39,131 bases of DNA, from assembly GCF_026239735.1 (NCBI RefSeq), contig NZ_JAPIVT010000031.1, forward strand, positions 1-39,131, written 5' to 3'. Origin of the DNA: Pedobacter sp. MC2016-05 (lineage in GTDB: Bacteria > Bacteroidota > Bacteroidia > Sphingobacteriales > Sphingobacteriaceae). Shown one piece after another: positions 1-7,475 of this stretch (positions within the stretch are counted from its first letter, which is position 1; every line of letters starts with the position of its first letter). The notes below the pieces were generated by a model. The model saw only the letters and a program-made list of their open reading frames with translations. It searched no databases and was not told where the DNA came from. Both the position numbers and the translations under genes were made by a program.

Positions 1-188
1 CTACCACTACCAGTGTCAGAACCTTTAAACAAGTAATGATGGATGTAAGGGAAGTTAAAACGCGTCATCAGCACAGTCTGATTATAAAAAATGACAATAC
101 AGTTTGGGTTACCGGTTTAAACAGTTCAGGGCAGCTGGGTGACGGCACAACTATAGCCAAAAACAGTTTTACGGAGATAAAGCTGTAG
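1..188 (+). CDS. 3' end of an RCC1-repeat protein (partial)
   Basis: The reading frame is open from the window edge to a TAG at 186-188, so only about 61 C-terminal residues are visible. They read HSLIIKNDNTVWVTGLNSSG followed by QLGDGT, which is the core of an RCC1 (regulator of chromosome condensation) beta-propeller blade with its conserved G-x-N-x-x-G-Q-L-G-x-G pattern. Bacterial RCC1-repeat proteins are usually secreted or surface propellers of unknown ligand. The N-terminus, and hence any signal peptide, lies outside the window. The family call is firm; the role is unknown. Confidence 0.75.
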   Translation, partial: TTTSVRTFKQVMMDVREVKTRHQHSLIIKNDNTVWVTGLNSSGQLGDGTTIAKNSFTEIKL

Positions 189-232
189 TCAATTTACACC
201 TGCTTTTCACAAACAATTTAACATTATCTATC

Positions 233-871
233 ATGAAAAAATACTTTTTTCAAATCGTTTTAATGAGTTTAAGTTACATAGGCTTCGCGCAACAACTCAC
301 CATACCACAAGTGGTAGGGGTGCCAACAGGCACGCAAATGACAGTAAGCTTTCCCTTTGATATAGTAGGCGTTCCATTCTCTGAAATACCAGGCGCCGTT
401 TGGCCGAATAAAGTTTCTGCATCGGTGAAGGCCGAAATAATGATGGCTTACAACATGGAAGGCGACCAAAAAAGATATGGGAATAAAAGAACGCTGGCGG
501 TAAATATTGGAAATGGCGGTAAATGGAGCATTACAAATCTATATATCGAACCTAAACCCTACCATATACCTGGTAAGAAGATGGTTGAAGGAAAAACAAT
601 TTATCGGCTAAATGTTTACCAGGAATATATGGGAAAAAAATCTTTATTTTGGTATACTATAATTAACCGTGTTGGTCCGCCCGCAATACATAACAAAGCT
701 CTGGATCAAACCCCTACAACTCATCTTATTCCGCAGCGACCCATCACCGATAAAATACCTGATCAAAAATTAGGACCTGTAAAGATTTATCCAAAAGACA
801 AAGTAATTCTGAATCCACAACCCATTCCTCCTAAAAAAAATAAAACGTCAATAAGAATTGAAGGTCTATAA
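233..871 (+). CDS. Secreted protein of unknown function
   Basis: This encodes 212 aa beginning with a clear Sec signal peptide (MKKYFFQIVLMSLSYIGFAQ, cleavage likely after FAQ). The mature part looks beta-rich up to about residue 150. The last 60 residues are rich in proline and lysine, with PIT, PIP and PPKKNK runs, which suggests an unstructured tail. No catalytic motif or known domain is recognised. It starts 44 bp after the RCC1 gene in the same direction and may be co-transcribed with it. A periplasmic or surface location is inferred from the signal peptide only. Confidence 0.7.
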   Translation: MKKYFFQIVLMSLSYIGFAQQLTIPQVVGVPTGTQMTVSFPFDIVGVPFSEIPGAVWPNKVSASVKAEIMMAYNMEGDQKRYGNKRTLAVNIGNGGKWSITNLYIEPKPYHIPGKKMVEGKTIYRLNVYQEYMGKKSLFWYTIINRVGPPAIHNKALDQTPTTHLIPQRPITDKIPDQKLGPVKIYPKDKVILNPQPIPPKKNKTSIRIEGL

Positions 872-994
872 CATTTTCGCTAAATAGATCACTTAATCTG
901 AAGAAAAAACAGTTTGCCAGGCCTTCCCTGTCGTTCATTTGAGGTGGATAGACCAAGTAAATTTGAAACCGCGATGCACATTAAACCAGCATAG

Positions 995-1025
995 ACCTAT
1001 TGGTCACATGCATGACCCTATAGGT
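995..1025. promoter_or_regulatory. Imperfect inverted repeat upstream of the LytTR gene
   Basis: Within the 301-bp gap 872-1172 the segment 995-1025 forms an imperfect dyad. Outer arms ACCTAT and ATAGGT flank an inner GGTCA (1002-1006) and TGACC (1013-1017) separated by 6 bp. It lies about 150 bp upstream of the LytTR start and has no U-tract, so an operator is more likely than a terminator. The rest of the gap is AT-rich with no gene seen. Confidence 0.35.
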
Positions 1026-1172
1026 TTAGCACTCATAAGTGGAATTTTTTTGCAGAAATATGGGGGAAGATAAACTCAAAGCCTTCAATTTTTTTAAATA
1101 CCTAGATCAGTTTTAACAGCTTAATTTTTATTTGTTTAGCCCAAATTAATAAACGAAATTTAATAAAAAAAC

Positions 1173-1895
1173 ATGTTGAAAGCCGCAATATTGGATGACG
1201 AGATTAAGGGGAGTAAACTGCTCAGTCAAAAGCTCGGATTTTTTGAAGATGAGTTACAGGTGGTTGGCATTTTCAATCAGCCGGCTAAGGCTTTAAATGC
1301 TATTCTTGAGCTTAAACCGGACGTACTTTTTTTAGACGTCGAAATGCCGGAAATAAATGGTTTTCAATTTTTAGAGCGTTTGGGCAGCTTCGATTTTGAG
1401 GTCATTTTTACTACCGCATATGATAGCTACACCCTTGAGGCACTCCGGTTAAGTGCTGTAGATTATTTGCTTAAACCAGTTGATGAGGAGGAACTGAAAA
1501 CTGCCGTTACCAGGTTAAGAAAACGTGTGGCGGAAAAATCTAACTACAAGTCTTTAAAAAAAGAAAAAATCAATAGCAATCGGCTAGCGCTGACTACTGC
1601 CGAAGGCATCTATATTGTAGATAAGACTCTAATTATCCGGATTGAAGCCATGAGTAACTATAGTGTATTTATATTGGCAGGCAGCAAAAAAATAGTGGTT
1701 TCCAAAACCTTAAAAGAATTTGAAAGCATATTGGATGATGAGTTTTTTACCCGTATCAGTCGTTCGATGATCATCAATTTAACTTATGTCGTTAAATACC
1801 GGAAAGGAGACGGAGGAACTCTAGAACTCTCGGACGGCTCGGAAGTAGAAGTATCTGCCCAAAGAAAAGAAGCTTTACTGCAAAAGTTGTTCTGA
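1173..1895 (+). CDS. LytTR-family response regulator
   Basis: This encodes 240 aa, the usual length for LytR/AlgR-type regulators. Residues 1-118 form a receiver domain with acidic DDE at 8-10, the phospho-acceptor Asp55 in VLFLDVEMPE, and Lys101 in YLLKPVD. Residues from about 135 to the end form a LytTR DNA-binding domain, with IVDKTLIIRIEAMSNYSVF and the C-terminal SRSMIINLTYV block. Such regulators normally pair with a 5TM or 7TM histidine kinase, but no kinase gene adjoins it, so this one is an orphan here. It binds DNA in the cytoplasm. Its targets are unknown. Confidence 0.92.
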   Translation: MLKAAILDDEIKGSKLLSQKLGFFEDELQVVGIFNQPAKALNAILELKPDVLFLDVEMPEINGFQFLERLGSFDFEVIFTTAYDSYTLEALRLSAVDYLLKPVDEEELKTAVTRLRKRVAEKSNYKSLKKEKINSNRLALTTAEGIYIVDKTLIIRIEAMSNYSVFILAGSKKIVVSKTLKEFESILDDEFFTRISRSMIINLTYVVKYRKGDGGTLELSDGSEVEVSAQRKEALLQKLF

Positions 1896-2017
1896 TTTAA
1901 ACGAAAGGAGAAAAATCAAACAGGGTGCTAGTGCTGAGCTAAAAAACAAATTCATTGACAATTAAAAAAGCAAAGATTAATTTCCTGGCTAATTGTTCAA
2001 ACATTAATAAAAAAGAC

Positions 2018-2905
2018 ATGAAAAAAAATATCGTTTTTTTAACGCTGTTATTATTAACCAAAATGGTTTTCTCGCAGGCCTACAATGGTCTCCAAAAAAT
2101 GAATGGAGTAAGCCAAAAAGTATATTTTAGTGCAAGTGCGGGAGAACGGGCAAGGAAAATTTTAGATAATGTTGCCAAAGCTGAGATCTATTTTGAAAAG
2201 AAATTAAAAGTTCACCCAGATTATACTTTGTTGGTGCTCTCCCCATCAGACTGGAAAATTTATGCTCATCCCAATGCCATTTACGGCATCCCTCACTATC
2301 TGCAGGATGGCAGGCTGGTGGTTGCCTCTGAAAATAACGACTTCTGGAAAAGAAATACACCACCAGTCGACAAACTTCCAGAAGCACAGGTTAGAAAATT
2401 GAGAGCCACCTACCTGGATAAAAATGGACAAGTTAACTTAACAGATTTTTTTGATCTTCTTGCTGTTCATGAATTGGGACATGCGTTCCAAAAAGCTGCA
2501 GGAATGTTAGGACAACGCAATTGGTTAAGTGAGTTGCTTTGCAATGTAATGCTTCATACGTTCATTGCCGAAAAAAATCCCAGGCTTATACCCTCGCTCA
2601 CGGTATTTCCACAGGTGACCGTCGCAGGATTTCCTTTGGAAAGATTGAAATATACAAGTCTTGAGGATTTTGAAATATATTACAATGACATTGCGCAGAA
2701 AAATCCCGACAATTATGGTTGGTATCAATGTCGTTTTCACGTTGTAGCCGGGCAAATCTATGATTCGGGGGGCTTGGCCGCTATGAACAACCTATGGGGT
2801 GCATTGTTGAGCCATAAGCAGAAACTCAGCGATCTGGAACTAATAAATTTACTAAAGACAGCTCATCCCGCTTTGGATCAAGCCATAGCCAATTGGAAGA
2901 AATAA
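2018..2905 (+). CDS. Putative secreted zinc metallopeptidase (HELGH)
   Basis: I chose the ATG at 2018 because it opens a signal peptide (MKKNIVFLTLLLLTKMVFSQ). A start at 1955 would add 21 residues without signal character in front of it. The 295-aa product has a zinc-binding HELGH motif near residues 151-155 of this form, with a Glu in SELLCN 17 residues after the second His, as in gluzincin metallopeptidases where that Glu is the third ligand. No full family name can be given from the rest of the sequence. It is expected in the periplasm or outside the cell. The substrate is unknown, and proteolytic activity is inferred from the motif. Confidence 0.7.
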   Translation: MKKNIVFLTLLLLTKMVFSQAYNGLQKMNGVSQKVYFSASAGERARKILDNVAKAEIYFEKKLKVHPDYTLLVLSPSDWKIYAHPNAIYGIPHYLQDGRLVVASENNDFWKRNTPPVDKLPEAQVRKLRATYLDKNGQVNLTDFFDLLAVHELGHAFQKAAGMLGQRNWLSELLCNVMLHTFIAEKNPRLIPSLTVFPQVTVAGFPLERLKYTSLEDFEIYYNDIAQKNPDNYGWYQCRFHVVAGQIYDSGGLAAMNNLWGALLSHKQKLSDLELINLLKTAHPALDQAIANWKK

Positions 2906-3058
2906 AAATCTTCGATTAAACGTCAAACATAAACCCGGCCTTTTCCAAAGGTATATCGGGAAAGTGTGTGCCTTGTTTTTCAGTTCTAACCCCAAGCTAA
3001 AAAAAGTTGGCCAAAAGCCTACCGGAAGATTCAATAACAAAAAACAAAAAACAATGCT

Positions 3059-3562
3059 ATGAAAATTAAACAATTACTTGCCGGACTTTTTCTTGGTATA
3101 CTTTTGGGCTTTGGTTTAACAAAATATTTTGACAAAATCAGGCAGCAAAGTATCGGTACCAAGCCAAAAACAATTGATAGTTCTTCCCGTTCTGCAAAGT
3201 GGGACTGGCCCGACAGCTTGGATGCAATAAAAGCTGCGCCGGATAACCATAGGGTGGTATATGAAGACGATAACGTCAGAGTCTTGGCAGTAATTCTGGA
3301 TGGAAAAAAATCAGAGCCAATTCATACCCATAAATGGAAAAGCATTATGTGGATTGCAAAGCCAATTATTCCCTGTCAAATAAATAATTATAAGAAAGAT
3401 GGGAATGGGGGACTGATTAAATCAGACAGCTTGAAAATTAATGAAATGCCTGTAGACATTGGCCAGTTAATCAAACCCGAGGGGCCTACTTCCATTACGA
3501 ATTTAGGTTTTGAAAATGGTGTAGCATACCGAATAGAATTCAAAAAAGACTTCAGACCGTAA
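3059..3562 (+). CDS. Membrane-anchored cupin-like protein
   Basis: This encodes 167 aa. Residues 1-25 (KQLLAGLFLGILLGFGLTK) form an N-terminal membrane anchor or uncleaved signal. Residues 65-165 resemble a cupin barrel: NVRVLAVILDGKKSEPIHTH carries a paired-His metal-site pattern (HTH), followed by the hydrophobic SIMWIA strand. The second cupin motif is weak and keeps no clear second histidine. The ATG at 3059 directly precedes the anchor. No enzyme activity can be assigned. The gap 2906-3058 to the metallopeptidase gene shows no terminator that I can see. Confidence 0.6.
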   Translation: MKIKQLLAGLFLGILLGFGLTKYFDKIRQQSIGTKPKTIDSSSRSAKWDWPDSLDAIKAAPDNHRVVYEDDNVRVLAVILDGKKSEPIHTHKWKSIMWIAKPIIPCQINNYKKDGNGGLIKSDSLKINEMPVDIGQLIKPEGPTSITNLGFENGVAYRIEFKKDFRP

Positions 3563-3765
3563 GCATAAGATCATCCCGGAAGTCAGTGAACGTAAAATAT
3601 CGTTCGGAGACCAAAAATTGTAAAAGGCATAGCTGCACTGGATAGAAAATTGAGCTTACCTGTTATCCGGAAAAGAGCTAGGCCGTTATCGATAAATAAG
3701 GTTTAAGTTAATAAGATTGAATATTAAACAAACGGAAACATCAATATCACAAATAAGAACATCTC

Positions 3766-4392
3766 ATGGAACGACGTAAATTTCTTCTAGCATCATTGCT
3801 AGCGGTGCCATTTACCGCTTTGGCAAAGCTGAATTTTCTGACTATAAAAGATTTAGGTGTAAAGCCGGGGAAGGGCTTTATTGTCAGCGCAGGTGAAAGC
3901 AGGTTTTTCGGAAAGAAGACCTCTTCAAAAGGTACTTATGGGCGTTGTATGATATCCGGCGTTGATACGGATAATAAATTGTATTTAAGCGCTGGTGCTG
4001 ATTTATCTAACAATGAAACGGGCGGTCCGGCATTGCACATACATCACAAAGACGATGAAATATTCTATGTTGTTTCGGGAGAATTTTTAATTCAAATTGA
4101 TAAAGACATATCTCTAATCAAGGAGGGAGATACTGTTTTTATACCAAGGGGAACCGCACACACATTTGCCAATCCTATTGTCGATAATCCAGGGGAATTG
4201 CTTACCATTCACCAACCTATTTCCGCTGAACTAGAAAAATTTTATGATGTATTCTGTCATCATGGATATATGGATGAAGAGCAGATGGGTAAACTTTTCT
4301 CTAAAGATGACTTGAAACTGCTTTTCGCCAATAATGCCTTTGTAGGCCCTCCTATTGATGTTGAATCCGCACTAAAAAAATTAAAACCGTAA
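3766..4392 (+). CDS. Cupin domain protein with possible Tat-type leader
   Basis: This encodes 208 aa starting MERRKFLLASLLAVPFTALA. The RRKFL segment before a hydrophobic core resembles a Tat signal, so export in folded form is possible. Residues 80-135 are a classical cupin: HIHHKDDEIFYVVSGEF gives the first motif (two His and a Glu), and EGDTVFIPRGTAHTF gives the second, with its His. A bound metal is therefore likely. Related proteins include quercetinase-like and other small-molecule dioxygenases, but most such single-cupin proteins have no known substrate. The C-terminal 70 residues are mainly helical. Confidence 0.75.
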   Translation: MERRKFLLASLLAVPFTALAKLNFLTIKDLGVKPGKGFIVSAGESRFFGKKTSSKGTYGRCMISGVDTDNKLYLSAGADLSNNETGGPALHIHHKDDEIFYVVSGEFLIQIDKDISLIKEGDTVFIPRGTAHTFANPIVDNPGELLTIHQPISAELEKFYDVFCHHGYMDEEQMGKLFSKDDLKLLFANNAFVGPPIDVESALKKLKP

Positions 4393-4611
4393 TACAATTA
4401 TTCAGGAGATTGTGCTTTCATGCATATGTCAATAAATTTGATCCCCTTTCGCCAATTTTAAATTGACCCCTAGGGTTGTGCCTGAAAGAAGCAGAAGTTA
4501 TTGCGCAAAAGGCATTTTAGAATTGGTTTCGAAGGATTTTGATTTCGAAGAAATAATGACATTTTTAAAATACCCAGTGAATAATTTGGGCGATCCATTT
4601 GTAAATTCTAC

Positions 4612-4935
4612 TTACACAATTCTTAATGTATACACATCAGCATCCTTAAAGCAGTCTTTTACATAATCTTTCTGGGTAAGATGGTTATAGGAGGTTTTAT
4701 ATAAGGTCACCATTATTTCATCACCACCTTTTTTTGCCAATAGCTTTACGAATCTCTCCGTTAACAGAAATACGTTTGTCATGACCAGTCACTGGTGCCA
4801 GATAAAGGTCTTTAAGTTCGTAACCATCAATGCTACCAGGTACTTTCATAAATCCCCATTTACCCCTGATAACCTTCGTATCTGGAATAACCAGATGAAA
4901 AGTCCATACAGCATTTATGAATATTTTTTTTCTTT
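4612..4935 (-). pseudogene. DUF1905 protein remnant, frameshifted
   Basis: The minus strand from about 4935 down to 4745 encodes WGFMKVPGSIDGYELKDLYL and then EIRKAIGKK, which matches the DUF1905 beta-barrel family of small Bacteroidota proteins. At an A7 run (plus strand T7, 4733-4739) the frame is lost and the open frame stops at 4721. Omitting one A restores the expected family ending GGDEIMVTLYK and about 25 further residues to a stop at 4612-4614. The 5' end is also missing: the frame upstream of 4935 runs into a hairpin rather than the usual family N-terminus. This is a decaying gene with no expected product. Confidence 0.7.
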
Positions 4936-4958
4936 TTTTGAGAAAACATGATAAAAAG

Positions 4959-5015
4959 AAAAAGCCTTGAATTTGAGCTCCTTTCAAAGAAAAGGTTCGA
5001 ACTTCAAGGCTTTTT
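4959..5015. terminator. Long hairpin, possible bidirectional terminator
   Basis: Perfect 13-bp arms AAAAAGCCTTGAA (4959-4971) and TTCAAGGCTTTTT (5003-5015) enclose a 31-nt loop that itself contains a short CCTTT/AAAGG stem. The A and T ends would give a U-tract in either direction. A second small inverted repeat TTGCCG/CGGCAA (5014-5019 and 5036-5041) abuts it. It sits where the 5' end of the DUF1905 remnant should be, so it may also mark an insertion or rearrangement. Confidence 0.5.
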
Positions 5016-5202
5016 GCCGTCTCGGTAGAGTCAAGCGGCAATATGTCGAACTTTTATGAGCATTGTGAATTTCGAGAATTTGGTTAATAATCGTGGTAAG
5101 GGTGAATATCGAAAGAAGAAGTTATACCTAGATATGTTATTATAAAATCTAAATGAGTCAAGGTAATTTTGCTTCTTCATTTTTCCTTAGTTTAGGTTAT
5201 AA

Positions 5203-5386
5203 TATGAAAAATTTGTAATTTTAGTTATTATGTTATGAGAAATTTGTGATATACATAGTTGTATCGGTTTTTTACTCGAAAAATTTGTAAAAATCCATTT
5301 ATGATTTTTTGTAGAAACTGCTTTTATAGTATGAAAAATTTGTGTTAATGCTACATTTTGAATCGTCTAGTAAGAAAATTTTGTAA
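5203..5386 (+). repeat. Five-copy AT-rich direct repeat upstream of the Fic gene (candidate operator array)
   Basis: A 16-bp motif close to TATGAAAAATTTGTAA recurs at 5203-5218, 5234-5249, 5275-5290 and 5330-5345, and as a variant (TAAGAAAATTTTGTAA) at 5371-5386. A weaker copy with a 1-bp gap may lie at 5300-5315. The start-to-start steps are 31, 41, 55 and 41 bp, so most are near whole helical turns. The last copy ends 8 bp before the ATG of the Fic gene. The rest of 4393-5394 holds only the DUF1905 remnant and hairpin. Confidence 0.7.
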
Positions 5387-5394
5387 TTAAATCT

Positions 5395-6936
5395 ATGGAT
5401 AATACAATACCACTACATCTTCAGGAAGTTATTTTTTCTTCAAGTAATCCAGAGATCAGCCGATCGATCGGCAAACTGACCAAAAGTGGTGAGCTTAGAA
5501 AGATCGCTCCGAGGATTTATACTCCAAATTTTGATGAAGATCCAGCTGAAATCATCAGGCGCAATATTTTTAAGATCATAGGTCAATTATATCCTGGGAC
5601 TATCTTAAGTCACCGTTCCGCTTTAGAATATAAACCTACCTCAACCGGGGATCTTTTTCTTACTAGTTCCCATAACAGAAAGATAGAATTACCAGGAGTG
5701 ATCCTTAATATTATGAAAGGGCCTGGCATTTTATCAGGGGATAATGTTTTTAGCGGACAGCTTCATGTTTCCCAACAGGAAAGGGCATTGCTTGAAAATC
5801 TCCAGTCAAGTAAGAAGGTTGGGGCAACATCAAAAGCACTCGCTTTACCTGAAATTGAGGAACGTCTTGATCAGGTAGTCAGAATAAAAGGTGAAGAAGG
5901 TCTGAATGCTTTGAGAGACAGGGCAAGAGAGATCAGTGTTGAACTGGATATGGAAAAGGAATTTGAAAAGCTAAATAGGATGGTCAGTGCTATGCTGACC
6001 ACAAAGCCTTCTGATTTTTTGACCTCACCAGTCGCAATTGCAAGGGCATTTGGCCATCCTTACGATCCATTGCGTTTGTCCCTTTTTGAAAAATTGTTTG
6101 TAGAATTGCAACAAAGGGAGTTTGCTGACATCCCGGAAGTAAATACTTCTATTAAGGCATTCCGTAATTTTGCTTTTTTTGAAGCGTATTTTTCCAATTT
6201 TATTGAAGGCACTAAGTTCAAAATTGAGGAAGCCAAGCAAATCGTCGAGACAGGGAAGCCGCTTCCGGCCAGAGACGAAGATTCGCATGATGTTCTGGGT
6301 ACTTACCAAATCGTTAGTAACAAATCAGAAATGAGTATCACTCCTGAAAATCCGGATCATTTGCTCCAAATCCTGCAATATAGACACAAGATTATACTCA
6401 GCGCTCGTCCGCACAAAAATCCAGGAGAATTTAAGGATAAAAATAACCGTGCTGATGATACCGAATTCGTTGATCATAAACTGGTAAGGGGAACACTCAC
6501 ACAGGGGTTTGATTTTTACAGAGGGCTGCAAAGCTCTTTCGCGAGGGCCGCTTATATGATGTTTATGATCAGTGAAGTACATCCTTTCTTAGATGGAAAT
6601 GGTAGGATAGCAAGAGTGATGATGAACGCAGAGTTGGCAAGCGTGGGACAGTCTAAAATTATTATTCCTACAGTATATAGGGAAGACTATCTAGGGGGAT
6701 TAAGACAGTTGACACGCAGACAAGAGCCCGATACATATATTAGGATGCTTCAACGTGCTCGGCTGTTTAGCGTAACTATCAACGGTGAGGATATGGATCG
6801 AATGCAAAATGTTTTAACTGAAAGCAATGCTTTTAAAGAAGGGGAAGATTACATCCTTCAAATCGTTAAATCTCAGCGGATACCATGGGAAAGCGAGGAG
6901 GAGGATCAAACGCCTCAACGTCGTATTGGGCGCTAA
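5395..6936 (+). CDS. Fic-domain protein with AbiEi-like N-terminus
   Basis: This encodes 513 aa. Residues 1-190 resemble the AbiEi-type winged-helix antitoxin/regulator domain (SIGKLTKSGELRKIAPRIYT, then GTILSHRSALEY). Residues about 230-480 are a Fic domain with the full catalytic motif HPFLDGNGRIAR (396-407). Fic proteins usually transfer AMP from ATP to a hydroxyl side chain of a target protein. Residues 267-272 (SNFIEG) fit the inhibitory helix motif (S/T)xxxE(G/N), upstream of the core as in class II Fic enzymes, so activity is probably self-restrained. There is no separate antitoxin gene beside it. The repeat array directly upstream and the DNA-binding-like N-terminus suggest autoregulation. 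The target is unknown. Confidence 0.85.
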   Translation: MDNTIPLHLQEVIFSSSNPEISRSIGKLTKSGELRKIAPRIYTPNFDEDPAEIIRRNIFKIIGQLYPGTILSHRSALEYKPTSTGDLFLTSSHNRKIELPGVILNIMKGPGILSGDNVFSGQLHVSQQERALLENLQSSKKVGATSKALALPEIEERLDQVVRIKGEEGLNALRDRAREISVELDMEKEFEKLNRMVSAMLTTKPSDFLTSPVAIARAFGHPYDPLRLSLFEKLFVELQQREFADIPEVNTSIKAFRNFAFFEAYFSNFIEGTKFKIEEAKQIVETGKPLPARDEDSHDVLGTYQIVSNKSEMSITPENPDHLLQILQYRHKIILSARPHKNPGEFKDKNNRADDTEFVDHKLVRGTLTQGFDFYRGLQSSFARAAYMMFMISEVHPFLDGNGRIARVMMNAELASVGQSKIIIPTVYREDYLGGLRQLTRRQEPDTYIRMLQRARLFSVTINGEDMDRMQNVLTESNAFKEGEDYILQIVKSQRIPWESEEEDQTPQRRIGR

Positions 6937-7218
6937 TAACTGACTTGATGCCTTCAAGTTAAAGTGATAAATAAATAGTATTTCTTTGCATTTAATGCGG
7001 CTAAAGTGGGCATTTCGGCAAAAATGGCCGCGCGTTCCTCATTTAAAATAACACCCTATTTCGCTTTGCTAGCAAAATTAGAACGTATTTCATAAAATTT
7101 TGTTGAACTGTGGTCGTTTTTAGTTGAGTTTAATTTCGAATTCGTAGGTTTTATTATTGTAATGTAGTTAAATTACTAATTCAATCCTTTTGCTAAAGTC
7201 AACAAATCCTACAAACTT

Positions 7219-7244
7219 AAAAATACCCAGTTATAGGTATTTTT
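7219..7244. terminator. Perfect 9-bp hairpin, likely terminator
   Basis: AAAAATACC (7219-7227) and GGTATTTTT (7236-7244) pair perfectly around an 8-nt loop, with A and T tails suitable for termination in both directions. It lies in the 539-bp gap 6937-7475 after the Fic gene. Apart from this hairpin, the repeat copy at 7310-7397 and a weak hairpin at 7423-7458, the gap shows no gene. Confidence 0.55.
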
Positions 7245-7309
7245 GCCAATATTTCAGTCGTAAAAAGCTTAGATTGATCATCGAAACTCTGGCTAAATAA
7301 ACTCAGACT

Positions 7310-7337
7310 CATTCTGGTCGTAGCATCCCGCTAAGAC
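7310..7337. repeat. Dispersed repeat, copy 1
   Basis: CATTCTGGTCGTAGCATCCC followed by GCTAAGAC closely matches two tandem copies at 16355-16406. It lies just downstream of the sus operon end, while the other copies lie just upstream of its first gene. Confidence 0.6.
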
Positions 7338-7362
7338 CCAACTCAACTAATTTTAGATAGAT

Positions 7363-7400
7363 CTAAACAACAAAAGCCCATCTTTCGATGAGCTTTTAAT
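7363..7400 (-). terminator. Repeated terminator hairpin after the sus operon
   Basis: On the minus strand AAAAGCTCATC, a GAAA tetraloop and GATGGGCTTTT form an 11-bp stem (7372-7397, one C-A mismatch) followed by GTTGTTT. This is a good intrinsic terminator for the minus-strand operon ending at 7476. Nearly the same sequence, including the flank TCTAAACAA, recurs at 17444-17483. A further perfect 10-bp hairpin (7423-7432 with 7449-7458) precedes it. Confidence 0.6.
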
Positions 7401-7475
7401 TAATATCCATTACCGGACACTGAACATTAAGAGTGATAATTCTGTAATTCTTAATGTTATTATAATACTATAAAC

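Noticed and set aside
1955..2017. Upstream start for the HELGH metallopeptidase
   Set aside because: It would bury the clear signal peptide that begins at 2018.
4463..4666. 67-codon plus-strand frame with a TTG start
   Set aside because: It overlaps the end of the DUF1905 remnant on the other strand, has no recognisable domain and only a TTG start; treated as chance.
5203..5386. CRISPR array
   Set aside because: Repeats are short (16 bp), AT-rich and unevenly spaced, with spacers of 15-39 bp; there are no cas genes. An operator array fits better.
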